A stretch of 64,000 nt of DNA. Origin: UBA2862 sp045658005 (GTDB lineage Bacteria > Bacillota > Clostridia > Christensenellales > Aristaeellaceae). The translations under genes and the position numbers were made by a program. The stretch is taken from assembly GCA_045658005.1 (NCBI GenBank), contig JAZOUD010000152.1, forward strand, positions 38,852 through 102,851, read 5' to 3'. Under the pieces are notes generated by a model, which saw nothing but the letters and a program-made list of their open reading frames with translations, searched no databases and was not told where the DNA came from. Of this stretch, positions 24,674 to 34,525 are shown in pieces; the first letter of the stretch is position 1, and every line of letters begins with the position of its first letter.

Positions 24674-25981
24674 ATGAAAAAGCTGATAGCGCTGCTGCTC
24701 AGCCTGTGCCTGATGGCAGGCATCCTGCCGGCGCTGGCTGAAGAGGCCCAGGCGAACGACGCCCTCACCGCGGAGGACATCTTCCAGGCGGGGCTGGCGG
24801 CGTATGAAGCGGAGGATTACGCAAAAGCGGCCGCTTACTATGAATTGGCTTTGAAATGCTACCGCGAGGCGGCGGGCAAGGGCGAGGAGGTTGCCGCTGA
24901 GGAACCGGATCGCCTGGTCGATGAAGAAAATGCCGCGCCCAATGCGGCTGTCGATACCGGGACGGACAGGCTGGAGCGGCTGCAAGCGCTGAACCGGGCG
25001 AGCATCGCCAACATGAGTATCGGGGAGGGCCCCGTCTACGTCATCGGACACCGCAGCCCGGACTCGGACACCATTTGCAGCGCCATCGCCTACGCCCGAC
25101 TGCTGACCATGCTGGGCTATCCGGCGGAAGCGGCAGCCAACGGCCCCGTGAACCATGAAACCGAGTTCATACTGAAGGCGGCAGACGTCGAAGCGCCGCC
25201 GGTGCTGGAGGATGCCTCGGGCAAGTCCATATTCCTCGTCGATCACAGCGAATACGCCCAGTCCACGGAGGGCCTGGTGGACGCGCACATCGTCGGTATA
25301 CTGGACCATCACGGCGTCGGAAGCGTTTCGACGGGACATCAGGTGGTCTATGAAGCCAAGCCGATCGGCGCTACAGCTACCATCATCTGGCTGGATTACC
25401 TGAATTACGGCCTTGAGATCGACAAACCCACCGCGACGCTGCTGCTGGGTGCGATACTGTCCGACACGACGAACCTGACGGGGAGCACCGTCACCGAAGC
25501 GGACCGGCAGGCGGTCTCCGATCTGGCCGGCATCGCCGAAATAACGGACGTGAAGGCCTTCTACCTGGAACTTCATGCTGAGGCGCTGTCCTACGATGGC
25601 ATGAGCGACGAGGAAGTACTTTTCTCTGATTACAAGGAATACGAGGTTGCCGGGGTCAAATTCGGCATCGGACTTCTCAGCGTGATCGACGAGGACCACG
25701 CTCGCGCCTTGGCGGAGCGCATGAAGGAAGCCCTGCCCCAGGGCTTTGAAAAGGTTCAGGTGGATCTGCTGTACGCCTCCGTCGGGATCCGGGAGGACGG
25801 CGTGAAGACCGATTTCATCGTTCCCTGCGAAGGGCAATCCAGGGATTATTTCGAGGCGGCCTTCCCGAATTACGACGAATACGACGGCACTTCCTATATT
25901 TTCAGGAACGGCGGGCTGGGTCGTAAGACCAAGTTTGTGCCGGGGCTGACCGACTATCTCAACGCGCATCCGCATGAGTGA
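24674..25981 (+). CDS. Exported family II (DHH) inorganic pyrophosphatase with N-terminal TPR-like segment
   Basis: A 435-residue protein. Residues 1-22 are a clear signal peptide ending ALAE. Residues about 30-65 look like one TPR/Sel1-type repeat (IFQAGLAAYEAEDYAKAAAYYELAL). The rest is a full family II pyrophosphatase: GHRSPDSD (H126, D130, D132), LVDHSE (D190, H191), DHH at 211-213, PIGATATII and ILSDTTNLTGSTVT, then a DHHA2 domain with RKTKFVPGL. Mn-dependent family II enzymes hydrolyse PPi to phosphate and are normally cytosolic, so export is unusual; the substrate outside could be PPi or another phosphoanhydride. AAAGGAGG lies upstream of the ATG. Confidence 0.88.
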   Translation: MKKLIALLLSLCLMAGILPALAEEAQANDALTAEDIFQAGLAAYEAEDYAKAAAYYELALKCYREAAGKGEEVAAEEPDRLVDEENAAPNAAVDTGTDRLERLQALNRASIANMSIGEGPVYVIGHRSPDSDTICSAIAYARLLTMLGYPAEAAANGPVNHETEFILKAADVEAPPVLEDASGKSIFLVDHSEYAQSTEGLVDAHIVGILDHHGVGSVSTGHQVVYEAKPIGATATIIWLDYLNYGLEIDKPTATLLLGAILSDTTNLTGSTVTEADRQAVSDLAGIAEITDVKAFYLELHAEALSYDGMSDEEVLFSDYKEYEVAGVKFGIGLLSVIDEDHARALAERMKEALPQGFEKVQVDLLYASVGIREDGVKTDFIVPCEGQSRDYFEAAFPNYDEYDGTSYIFRNGGLGRKTKFVPGLTDYLNAHPHE

Positions 25982-26031
25982 CGCGGAAACAGGCCCGGAA
26001 AGAATCGAATGGAAAGGCGGAAAATCAGGCC

Positions 26032-27510
26032 ATGATGAACATTTTGGAGGAAGCCATTATCTACGCAACCATCTTGCACCAGGGCAAGGTCCGCAAGTTC
26101 AAGGGCGTTCCCTACATACTGCATCCGCTGGAGGTGGCGCAGATCCTGTCTACCATTACGGAGGATGTGGAGGTCATCACGGCCGGGATACTGCACGACA
26201 TCATTGAAGACACCGACGGTACGCTGTCGGAAATCGAGAAGCGCTTCGGCAAGCGCGTGGCGTTCCTGGTGTCATCCGAGACGGAGGACATCTATCCGGA
26301 CGAGGAGAAGAGCGCCACATGGCAGCGACGCAAGGAGGGGGCTCTGCGCATCCTGCAGGGCAGCGAGGACATCGGAGTCAAGATGATTTCACTGGCGAAC
26401 ACGCTGGCAAACATCCGCTCGCTGGCGCAGATGTATTCCGAGAACGGGGACGAACTGTGGGAAAAGCTCCACCAAAGCAACCCTGCCATGCAATGCTGGT
26501 ACTACCGGAGCGTCGCAGAGGCGCTGGAGCTTTCCCTCAACAAGACCGGCGCGTTCAAGGAACTCATCAAGCACATCAACTACATCTGGCCGGGCACCTT
26601 TGATTCGGAAAAGGCCCGATACAGGAAGTACCGGGAGGTTTCCGTTGACGGCTGCAGGCAGATCGGGCACGGCGCGAAGGGCGACGTGTATCGCTACGAC
26701 GACGAATTGATCATCAAGGTCTATAACCAGAACAATACCTATCACGATGTGGAGCAGGAGATTGCCAAGAGCCGCAGGGCATTTATCATGGACATCCCAA
26801 CGGCAATCTCCTTCGGGATCGTATCGGTGGGGGATCGGTATGGGGCCATGTACGAGCTGATGGATTCGGAGACGGTTTCCCAGCGCATCGCCAGGGCTCC
26901 GAGGCAGGTGGAAACCTATGCGAACATCATGGCGGACCTGGCGCGCAATATCCACGCTACCGAGGTTTCCGGGGACGAGGGCTTCCCGGACGGGTCCGAG
27001 CGGGTGCTGGAGTACGTCGACGGCGGGATCGGGTGTGAGGACGAGGCGCTGGCCCAAAGGTGCCGGGCGCTGATCGAGGCACTGCCGCTGTCCAACACCC
27101 TCACGCACGGCGATTTCCACACGAACAATGTTTTCATGCAGAATGGCGAACCGATACTGATCGACATGGACCGGGTATCCAGGGGCCATCCGATCTTCGA
27201 GCTCAGCGACATGTATTATTTCTATGTGCTGCTGGGGGAGGACGATCCGTCCGTCGTCGAGAAGTTCATGGGCTTCCCGTATAATACCGCCCGCAGGTTC
27301 TTCGACCTCTTCCTGAAGCGCTATCTGGAAACCGAGGACGAGGACAGGCTGCGGGAGGTGACGGAAAAGGCTTCGCTGCTGTGCTACACGCGCCTGATCC
27401 GCAAGCTGCGCAAGGGGGGAGAGCCGTCCGAGGCGGACCGCCAGATCATCGACCGCTGCCTGGAGCGGATCCGTGAACTGACGGCAAGGCTGGACACCCT
27501 CGCGTTCTGA
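26032..27510 (+). CDS. Fusion of RelA/SpoT-type HD domain and aminoglycoside-phosphotransferase-like kinase
   Basis: The product is 492 residues. The start at 26032 fits the HD domain N-terminus; a GTG at 25978 overlaps the previous stop and is an alternative. Residues about 1-180 match the (p)ppGpp-hydrolase HD fold: His16, GVPYILHPLEVA (H31), LHDIIEDT (H55-D56, E59-D60). The Asp that normally completes metal binding (in LADRLHN) reads Asn in LANTLANIR, so hydrolysis may be altered. Residues about 200-430 are an APH-like kinase with a glycine-rich HGAKGDVYR, catalytic HGDFHTNN and metal-binding LIDMD. It is cytosolic and lies directly after the exported pyrophosphatase. The substrate of the kinase half is unknown. 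Confidence 0.82.
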   Translation: MMNILEEAIIYATILHQGKVRKFKGVPYILHPLEVAQILSTITEDVEVITAGILHDIIEDTDGTLSEIEKRFGKRVAFLVSSETEDIYPDEEKSATWQRRKEGALRILQGSEDIGVKMISLANTLANIRSLAQMYSENGDELWEKLHQSNPAMQCWYYRSVAEALELSLNKTGAFKELIKHINYIWPGTFDSEKARYRKYREVSVDGCRQIGHGAKGDVYRYDDELIIKVYNQNNTYHDVEQEIAKSRRAFIMDIPTAISFGIVSVGDRYGAMYELMDSETVSQRIARAPRQVETYANIMADLARNIHATEVSGDEGFPDGSERVLEYVDGGIGCEDEALAQRCRALIEALPLSNTLTHGDFHTNNVFMQNGEPILIDMDRVSRGHPIFELSDMYYFYVLLGEDDPSVVEKFMGFPYNTARRFFDLFLKRYLETEDEDRLREVTEKASLLCYTRLIRKLRKGGEPSEADRQIIDRCLERIRELTARLDTLAF

Positions 27511-27546
27511 GGACTCAGCAAACCAAAGAAAGGGCAGAATCAAGAT

Positions 27547-29583
27547 ATGAAGAAGGACTCGCTATCTCTTTGCGGCGCTTCCGTCTGCGGCGGCGCGACC
27601 CTGGACAGGCCGGACTATACCACCGGCACGCCCTGGCTGGACTGCGACCTGGCGGGCAATGTGACCGAAGAAACCCAGGCCTCGCTCAAGGACCATTTCG
27701 CCCTCGCGGTCAACAAGGACAGGATACTGAAAATCGTGATTCCCAAGGGCTATCCCTCTGGAGGAACGATGACCGATCTCGGTTTGCAGAACGTCGAGGA
27801 CACCAAGAAAATGTTCCTTGGCAAGGCTCCGGCGGCGCATGACGCGAAGCTGGCTTACGACCTGTTTTGGCTGATGATGGATTGGGAGGGCCGCAATGCC
27901 CGGGGGATCGACCCGTTGAAGCGGGCGACGGACGCCATCGAGGCTATTGACAGCGTTGACGCGCTGACCGCGTATTTCCTTGAGACGCCTCCGGAGGAGC
28001 AGCTGGCCTCGCTCTGGGACTTCAGCCCCGCCGGCGACTTCAAGGATTCCAGCCGCTTCATACTGGCATTCGCGTGGAATGAAAACCAGTTCCTGCTCAA
28101 GGATTCCGCCGAGTACGGCAAGCTGACCGATTATGGCAGGATCAAAAAAGAAGCCGTCATCGCGCTTGCGAACAAGATGCTGGTCAAGCTCGGGTATACG
28201 GAAGCGGAAGCGATGCAGAAGATCGACAACTGCTTCGCCTTTGAGGCGCTGATAGCCCCCGTCATTCCCACCAGTGAGCAGATGCAAAGCCCAGAATTCT
28301 ACGCCAATATCTACCATATCTACAGCCGCGACGAGGTCAAAGCGGCGCAGGACAAGGTGCCTGTGCTGGAAAAGCTGACGGCGGAAGGCTTCCCGGAGGC
28401 GGAGCGGTACCTGGTCACGGCGCCGGATTTCCTGTCGAAGCTGAACGAGCTGTACACGCGGGAGAATCTTCCCCTCATCCGGGATTACATGATCGTCCAC
28501 GCCGCGGTGGACGCCGCCGGAAACCTTGACCGGGAATGTTATGAATGGAAGATTGAATACAGCAACGCGCTTTCGGGCGCAATCGGCATATTGCCCGACG
28601 CGGACGTCTTTGCCCCTGTCGTGGCGAAAGCACTGGAATGGCCGGTGGCGCGCCTCTACAGCGATACCTATCTCAAACAGGCGGACAAGGATCGCATCTG
28701 TGCGCTGGTGGACAAGATCATCGAAACCTATCACGGTATCATCGAAGAAGCGTCGTTCCTCTCAGACGCGACGAAGGCGAAGGCCATCGAAAAGCTGGAG
28801 ACCATCGACAAGAACATTCTCTTCCCGGACAGCTGGGAGAAGTACGAGTGTCCTGAACTCAACTTCCCCTCCAGGGAAGAAGGCGGCACGCTCTGGCAGG
28901 CGCTCGCACGCATCAAGGCCTACAGGCTCGCCGAGAGCGTGAAGGAGTACGGCAAACCCGTGGACAAGAAGAAGTGGGTCCAGACGCCGAACACCGTCAA
29001 CTGCGGCTATGTCCCGACGAGAAACGCCGTGAATATCCTCGGCGGCTTTACCCAGGGCAAGATTTACAGCAGCGACATGAGCGACGAGGCGATACTCGGC
29101 ACCCTCGGCTGGGTGATCGGGCACGAGATATCCCACGCATTTGATTCCTCCGGCGCGCAGTTTGACAAGGACGGCAATATGAACCAGTGGTGGACGGACG
29201 AGGATTTTGCCGCCTTCAAAAAGCGCAACGAGAAGATGGAAGCGTACTACAATGCCATGCACCCCTGGGCCGGACAGGACTTCTATGGCAGGATCATGAC
29301 CGGCGAGGGCTGCGCTGACATGGGCGGCATGAAGGTCGTGCTGCGCATCGCGGCCCAGAAGGAGGGCTTCGATTACGATACCCTCTTCCGCACCCTCTGC
29401 CTGGTGTGGATGGAAAAGGGCAGCCTGCAGGCGGCCTATTCCCAGATCAACGACGTTCATCCGATGGGCTACCTGCGCGTCAACGGTACGCTGCAGCAGT
29501 TCGACGATTTCCTCGACTTCTACGGCATAAAGGAGGGTGACGGCATGTACCTCGCCCCGGAGGACCGGGTAGCGATCTGGTAA
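27547..29583 (+). CDS. M13-family zinc metallopeptidase (neprilysin/PepO-like)
   Basis: A 678-residue protein of typical M13 length. Zinc motif HEISHAFD (HExxH, about residue 527), third ligand and Asp in GEGCADMGG (ExxxD), a family-typical NAVNILGG block before it and the C-terminal HPMGYLRVNG...GDGMYLAPEDRVAIW. Bacterial PepO-type enzymes are oligopeptidases, cytosolic or surface-exposed. No signal peptide or TM anchor is visible at the N-terminus (MKKDSLSLCGASVCGG), so a cytosolic peptidase is likely. It could degrade peptides released by the secreted proteases after uptake (inference). Confidence 0.9.
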   Translation: MKKDSLSLCGASVCGGATLDRPDYTTGTPWLDCDLAGNVTEETQASLKDHFALAVNKDRILKIVIPKGYPSGGTMTDLGLQNVEDTKKMFLGKAPAAHDAKLAYDLFWLMMDWEGRNARGIDPLKRATDAIEAIDSVDALTAYFLETPPEEQLASLWDFSPAGDFKDSSRFILAFAWNENQFLLKDSAEYGKLTDYGRIKKEAVIALANKMLVKLGYTEAEAMQKIDNCFAFEALIAPVIPTSEQMQSPEFYANIYHIYSRDEVKAAQDKVPVLEKLTAEGFPEAERYLVTAPDFLSKLNELYTRENLPLIRDYMIVHAAVDAAGNLDRECYEWKIEYSNALSGAIGILPDADVFAPVVAKALEWPVARLYSDTYLKQADKDRICALVDKIIETYHGIIEEASFLSDATKAKAIEKLETIDKNILFPDSWEKYECPELNFPSREEGGTLWQALARIKAYRLAESVKEYGKPVDKKKWVQTPNTVNCGYVPTRNAVNILGGFTQGKIYSSDMSDEAILGTLGWVIGHEISHAFDSSGAQFDKDGNMNQWWTDEDFAAFKKRNEKMEAYYNAMHPWAGQDFYGRIMTGEGCADMGGMKVVLRIAAQKEGFDYDTLFRTLCLVWMEKGSLQAAYSQINDVHPMGYLRVNGTLQQFDDFLDFYGIKEGDGMYLAPEDRVAIW

Positions 29584-29638
29584 CCACATATCCAATGGCA
29601 TACCCAATGGGACACAATACATTAAAGGAGGATGACTT

Positions 29639-30268
29639 ATGGGACTTTTTGACGGCGGCGACAGGTGTGTATTCTGTGGCAAGGAACAGGGCTTTCTGGG
29701 CGGCCTGTTCGGCATCAACCTCGCCGGGGGCGAGTATCTGTGCGGCGACTGCCGGGACAAGTGCGCGCAGGGTGATATTGATTTCAGCAAGCTGACGGTG
29801 GACGACGTGCGCGGCATGATGGAAGCCGCAAGGAACAACCGCAGGAAGGGACAGGAGTTCCAGGTGACCCGCACGATATCCACCGGTCGTTATCGCGAAG
29901 ACAAGCTCATCGAAGTGGACGAGCGCCATGGCTGGTTCCGCAAGGCGAGGGAGGACAACGGCCTGGTCTACGAGCTTGACGACATCTTCAATTTTACCAT
30001 GAACGTGGAAATGTCCGTGCTTGAGAGCGGGCAGCATTTTGACCTGAGTACCTATGAATACCCGGAGCTGCCCAAGTGCCCCGATGGCTGCAAGGTCACC
30101 ATCGGAAAGCTGAACATCTGGTTTGCAAAGAACGAGCTCGGCCTGAACAAGCTGGAGTTCGACCTGATTCCCGCCTTCTCTCCCGATGAGGGCGATGTTC
30201 GCGGCGGCTACGCCTGCGCCCATGAGTTCTTTGAGATGATGCGGGACTATTGGAACGCCCACAGGTAG
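29639..30268 (+). CDS. Zinc-ribbon protein (DUF4428-like)
   Basis: A 209-residue protein. The N-terminus carries CVFCGKEQ...YLCGDCRDKC, a four-Cys zinc ribbon as in DUF4428-type proteins. A helical linker (about 55-75) is followed by a beta-rich domain (about 80-200: VTRTISTGRY, FNFTMNVEMSVLESG, GKLNIWFAKN). No signal peptide. AAGGAGG lies close before the ATG. Function unknown; it separates the peptidase gene from the ion-channel genes. Confidence 0.75.
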   Translation: MGLFDGGDRCVFCGKEQGFLGGLFGINLAGGEYLCGDCRDKCAQGDIDFSKLTVDDVRGMMEAARNNRRKGQEFQVTRTISTGRYREDKLIEVDERHGWFRKAREDNGLVYELDDIFNFTMNVEMSVLESGQHFDLSTYEYPELPKCPDGCKVTIGKLNIWFAKNELGLNKLEFDLIPAFSPDEGDVRGGYACAHEFFEMMRDYWNAHR

Positions 30269-30370
30269 TTTTGCCTTCAGCAACGCTTTGGGCGCCAGGA
30301 CCGGTTGCTCATCAGAAAGCATGGTAATACAGGGTCATTCAGCATCGATCAGGGAGGTTGGGTTATTCCA

Positions 30371-33256
30371 ATGATGAAGCATGCAAACGAAACCGCTGAA
30401 CAGAAGCGCTACAGACATCGGCTGACGTGGAAAAAGGGTTTTCTTTACCTCGCGTGGCTCGCCTCCGCCGCCGCTATGTTCGTTGTCTCCTTCGTCGTTT
30501 TTGAGGATGATTACGAGAACCGCGTAAAGCCCCAGATCGACCGCGCCGTCATACAGGTGGCCCAGCTGCTGCCCCAAATGGAGCAGAACGAGGCGGCACT
30601 GCGGGAGGCTTACAACCAGATGGTCCAGAGCTGGGAAAACATACTGAAATCCAACGAGTTTTCCATCTCCGGCAGCTTCTCCCGCAACTGGACCGACGCG
30701 ACCTTTGAGGACGTGGTTGGCGATACGCTGTCCTGGCTCAACCGCGTTACGAAGCTCAAGGTCGGCCGGGACGGCCTGGTAGCGGTGATCTCGAAGGAAA
30801 CCGGTCACATCGTCGCCCATCCCGACGAGCAGCTGGTGGGAGACGAGTTTCTGATCGCGGAAGACCCCGAGAGCGCGGACAACATTGTCGTCTCCATCGA
30901 GGAAATCAACGCGCGGACCACGGCGGATAAACTGAACATCGGCTATGGGCTGCTGCTTCCGCACGGGAAGAACTATAACGTGACCGGCCGGCTGGAATGG
31001 ATTATGGTATCCTATACGAAGGGCATTTTCGGCAGCGCCCTCTCCTATGGGGATTATTACATCGTCTGTGGCGTTCCGCTGCGCGAGTTTATTGAAAGCG
31101 TCATGCTCAACGCCCTGCTGATCACCGCTATCTACGTGGTGGCGATGTGGCTGTTCGTCCACTGGATCTGCCTGGAGATGGGCGCCCACAGGGAATCGGC
31201 ACAGTCCATGCGGAACAAGCTGATCACCACCTCGACGCTGCTGTGCGTGGTGCTCTTCGGTATCAGCTTCTATGTACAGAGGCTCTCCAACGTGGCCAAT
31301 GACCTGAAGACGATGGCGAAGCACGCCGACGTGGCCGTGGATACGTTGAACGCCTATGAGGCGCAGAGTGCAAAGCTTAACGATTACTTTGACAATTACT
31401 ACCTGGTCCAGTGCAGCTTCGCCTCGGCATTGATCGATAACGACGGCCCTGAAAACCTGACCTCGAAGGATATGCAGCGCTATGCCGACGCGCTGAAGGT
31501 CAAATACATCTACTTGTTCGACAGGAATGGCAGCGTGATCGTCACCAACTCTCCTTTTGACAGCTTTAAGATCAGCGATGATCCGGCGCACTATTCCAAC
31601 CAGTTCCGCAGGGTGCTGGAGGGCCTGGAGCATATCGTGCTGTCTCCCCTGAAGGATGAATGGCAGGATGAGTACATACAATATGTCGCCATAAACCGGC
31701 GGGACGAGAACAACAGGAACAACGGGATGGTGCTCATCGGCATAGACCCGGCACTGAGAGATCGCCTCCTCAGCCCGCTCAGCGTGGATACCGTGCTTGA
31801 AAACCTGGTTATCGGCCTGCCGGACGAGGCGCTCGCAGTCGACAAGGAGACGATGAAGATCGCGGCCACCACCGGCCTCGGGTACAAGGGCAGCCCCATC
31901 GAGGATCTGGGAATCACAGCGGACATGCTCATGAATAAATACTGCGGTTCCGTGAAAATCAATGGAGAGAACTACTACGCCGGTGTCGCCGAATCCTCGG
32001 ATTTTTATCTGATCACAGTCGTACATCGCTCGGGCTATTTCGGCCCCATCGTCAATGCGCTGAAGCTCACGCTGGTCGCTGTGGTCGCATGCTTCATCGT
32101 CATACTGCTGACGCTGATCCGGTATCAGGAGGTCGTGATCGACGGCGTACCTGAGGAAGCGGCGCCTTCCGATGCGCCCCTTCCGGACGCGAAGGCTGCG
32201 CCGGATGGGGAAACCCGCGACAACCTGTTTGCGGGCTTTACCAACATCCTGCGGCTCCACGAGAGGAAGGACATGCAGGATCGCTGGCATATGAACGACA
32301 TTCCCAAGGAGCAAATGACGCCGGAGCAGAGGATCGGCAGGAGCGTCTACCGGTTGCTGACGCTGTTCTGCCTGGTCATACTCCTTCCCACGCTTTATCA
32401 AAGCCTGAATGGCAGGATCAAGCCCTACGACCTGAACAACCTGGCCTTTGTGATCTCCGGCAACTGGCAGAAGGGCTTGAACATCTTTGCGCTGACCACC
32501 ACCGTGTTCCTGCTGTGCGTGATGTACGTGATTGTGGCGCTGCTGAACCAGGTACTCTACCGGATCGCAAAGTATTCCGACAGGCGCGTGGAGACGGTGT
32601 GCCTGCTGGTAAAGAACGCCTTCAAGTACATCTGCGTGATCGCGTTCGTGTACTACGGACTGTCCCAGTTCGGCGTGCAGACCCAGACGCTGCTGGCCTC
32701 TGCGGGCATACTGTCGATGATGATCAGCTTCGGCGCGAAGGACCTTGTCAGCGACATCATCGCGGGCTTCTTTACCATCGTGGAGGGCACCTACAAGGTG
32801 GGCGACTTCATCACGATAGGAAACTGGCGCGGCACCGTGGTGGAGATCGGCCTGCGCACCACCAAGGTGCGATTCTTCGCGGAAACCAAGATATTCAACA
32901 ATTCCTCCATCCGCGACGTCATCAACGCCGACGGCGAGGTGGCTCGCATGACGCTGAAGGCGCCTATATCCTATGACGCCGATCTGATGGAGGTGGAAGC
33001 GATCCTCAACGAGGAGCTGCCGAAGCTGATGGATGTGATCCCCGGGCTGGTCAAGCCGCCGCAGTACGATGGCATTGAATCCCTGGGGGACAGCAGTGTG
33101 AACCTGCTCATCTCCATCCTGGTGAAGAACAGCGCGAAATCTCCCGCGCTTCGCAGCCTGACGAGGGAGGTAAAGCTGCTGTTCGATCGAAACGGGATCG
33201 AGATTCCCTTCAACCAGCTGGTGCTGCACAATGCCGACAATGCCCAGAAGCATTAA
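30371..33256 (+). CDS. Sensor-fused MscS-family mechanosensitive channel
   Basis: A 961-residue protein, far longer than MscS (about 290). A first TM (about 20-42) is followed by an extracytoplasmic region with a Cache-like segment (GRDGLVAVISKETGHIVAHP), a TM pair near 245-310, a second extracytoplasmic sensor region (about 325-560, YIYLFDRNGSVIVTN), more TMs, a cytosolic linker (about 600-660), then TMs near 670-800. The MscS pore and beta domain follow (LLASAGILSMMISFGAKDLVSDIIAG, VGDFITIGNWRGTVVEIGLR). It implies a channel gated or tuned by an external ligand. The start ATG has GGGAGG about 13 nt upstream, a long spacing. It is followed by a multi-TM gene and a K+-channel-like gene with only ~20 bp between genes. 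Confidence 0.85.
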   Translation: MMKHANETAEQKRYRHRLTWKKGFLYLAWLASAAAMFVVSFVVFEDDYENRVKPQIDRAVIQVAQLLPQMEQNEAALREAYNQMVQSWENILKSNEFSISGSFSRNWTDATFEDVVGDTLSWLNRVTKLKVGRDGLVAVISKETGHIVAHPDEQLVGDEFLIAEDPESADNIVVSIEEINARTTADKLNIGYGLLLPHGKNYNVTGRLEWIMVSYTKGIFGSALSYGDYYIVCGVPLREFIESVMLNALLITAIYVVAMWLFVHWICLEMGAHRESAQSMRNKLITTSTLLCVVLFGISFYVQRLSNVANDLKTMAKHADVAVDTLNAYEAQSAKLNDYFDNYYLVQCSFASALIDNDGPENLTSKDMQRYADALKVKYIYLFDRNGSVIVTNSPFDSFKISDDPAHYSNQFRRVLEGLEHIVLSPLKDEWQDEYIQYVAINRRDENNRNNGMVLIGIDPALRDRLLSPLSVDTVLENLVIGLPDEALAVDKETMKIAATTGLGYKGSPIEDLGITADMLMNKYCGSVKINGENYYAGVAESSDFYLITVVHRSGYFGPIVNALKLTLVAVVACFIVILLTLIRYQEVVIDGVPEEAAPSDAPLPDAKAAPDGETRDNLFAGFTNILRLHERKDMQDRWHMNDIPKEQMTPEQRIGRSVYRLLTLFCLVILLPTLYQSLNGRIKPYDLNNLAFVISGNWQKGLNIFALTTTVFLLCVMYVIVALLNQVLYRIAKYSDRRVETVCLLVKNAFKYICVIAFVYYGLSQFGVQTQTLLASAGILSMMISFGAKDLVSDIIAGFFTIVEGTYKVGDFITIGNWRGTVVEIGLRTTKVRFFAETKIFNNSSIRDVINADGEVARMTLKAPISYDADLMEVEAILNEELPKLMDVIPGLVKPPQYDGIESLGDSSVNLLISILVKNSAKSPALRSLTREVKLLFDRNGIEIPFNQLVLHNADNAQKH

Positions 33257-33274
33257 CGAAAGGAAGGATTATCC

Positions 33275-34504
33275 ATGTCAGAAGAAGCAATCAAGAACGA
33301 GCCTATGAAAACCAATAAGCGCAGGTTGTTCCACGAGCACGGCGCGCACAATGATATCAAATATCGAGGGCCCATATCCTATCAGGGATTCCAGGTCTTG
33401 GGCTGGCTGTGCATCGTGATGGGTGTGGTCGTCGTCATGATGAAGCTGTCCATCAAGGTGAATCCCGAGATGAAAGCACGACTGGACTGGATCGGCAAGT
33501 TCCTGGTGTACGTTCCGCCGCTTTCGCTGCCCTTCCTGTTGATCGCAAACTTTTCCCGCATCCTGAACAACGAGGAGGGCTACAAGAAACAGCTTTTGCG
33601 CAACGGCCTGGCCACGCTGGGCATCTTTGTGGGCTTCAATGCGTTTTTCTACCGCTATATTGTCGGCTCCCTGAAGCTGCTCACGGTGGAGTCCAACCAG
33701 GTCATGCCCATGGTTACCGATTTGATGTACCTGGCGACCCACTATGGCTTCCTGGCCTTCAACATCTTCGTCGATCTGTTCCTGTGCACGCTGTTCATGT
33801 TCTTCCTGAACTACCGTCCCACGAAGATCTTCACCGGGGGCAAGCTGTACCTGTTCAGAGCGTTCGCGCTCCTTCCCATAGCCTACGAGGTCGCGAGCAT
33901 AATGCTCAAGGCTGCCTGTGCCGAAATGAAGATCGTGCTGCCGGTATGGACGTTCCCGCTGCTGACCGTGAAGCCGCCTATGACCTTCTTCGTGTTTGTG
34001 CTGATGTCCCTCTTCATCAAGTTCCGTGAGCTGCGCTACTGCCGCCACGGCAGGACCCACGAGGATTATGAGGCGTTTTTGAAGACCAACCGGAATTCGT
34101 TGCACTTTTCGATCTTCCTGACTGTGATGCTGGCCGTCGCCGCCGTCGCCGACTTTGCCATCATGCTCATGATGATGATCAAACAGGCGGGGTCGGTGGA
34201 AGCGCTGGACAGCGTCCTGAGTAACGCGGAAGCATTTTATCCCACCGCCGTCGCCATCGGCTTTGGAAAATCCTGGCCGCTGCTGCTCGTGGCGCCGATC
34301 ATGCTGCTGTATTCGTATACGCGCAAGCCGAAGTTTGAGAAGTTTGGAATGTTTATTCCGGTGGTGGCCATAGTGCTGATCGTGTTCGTCGTGATCCAGG
34401 GCGGCTACCAGATACTGCATGTCGCGAATATCCCCCGCATCAACTATCTGGAGATCAGACAGACGATCGCGGAAGCCATACAGTCGTTGGTGGCGTCGGA
34501 ATAA
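33275..34504 (+). CDS. Multi-TM membrane protein, paralog of the protein at 1-516
   Basis: A 409-residue protein with about eight hydrophobic helices, a polar N-terminal tail (about 1-40) and short loops. It shares the KYRGPISYQGFQVLGWLC and QVMPMVTDL...LAFNIFVDLFLC blocks with the truncated gene at the left edge. No known transporter motif is seen. Start: AAAGGAAGG about 7 nt before the ATG. It lies 18 bp after the MscS-like gene and 21 bp before the K+-channel-like gene, suggesting a membrane complex or shared function. Confidence 0.8.
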   Translation: MSEEAIKNEPMKTNKRRLFHEHGAHNDIKYRGPISYQGFQVLGWLCIVMGVVVVMMKLSIKVNPEMKARLDWIGKFLVYVPPLSLPFLLIANFSRILNNEEGYKKQLLRNGLATLGIFVGFNAFFYRYIVGSLKLLTVESNQVMPMVTDLMYLATHYGFLAFNIFVDLFLCTLFMFFLNYRPTKIFTGGKLYLFRAFALLPIAYEVASIMLKAACAEMKIVLPVWTFPLLTVKPPMTFFVFVLMSLFIKFRELRYCRHGRTHEDYEAFLKTNRNSLHFSIFLTVMLAVAAVADFAIMLMMMIKQAGSVEALDSVLSNAEAFYPTAVAIGFGKSWPLLLVAPIMLLYSYTRKPKFEKFGMFIPVVAIVLIVFVVIQGGYQILHVANIPRINYLEIRQTIAEAIQSLVASE

Positions 34505-34525
34505 CCGGTAGGGAGGATGCAAGTT

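Noticed and set aside
27547..29583. M13 peptidase considered as another secreted enzyme
   Set aside because: The N-terminus has no hydrophobic core or TM anchor, so export is not supported by the sequence.
30335..33253. 972-codon minus-strand frame across the MscS-like gene
   Set aside because: It mirrors the real gene exactly, has biased Gln/His/Val composition and no start signals; the plus strand has a definite MscS domain.
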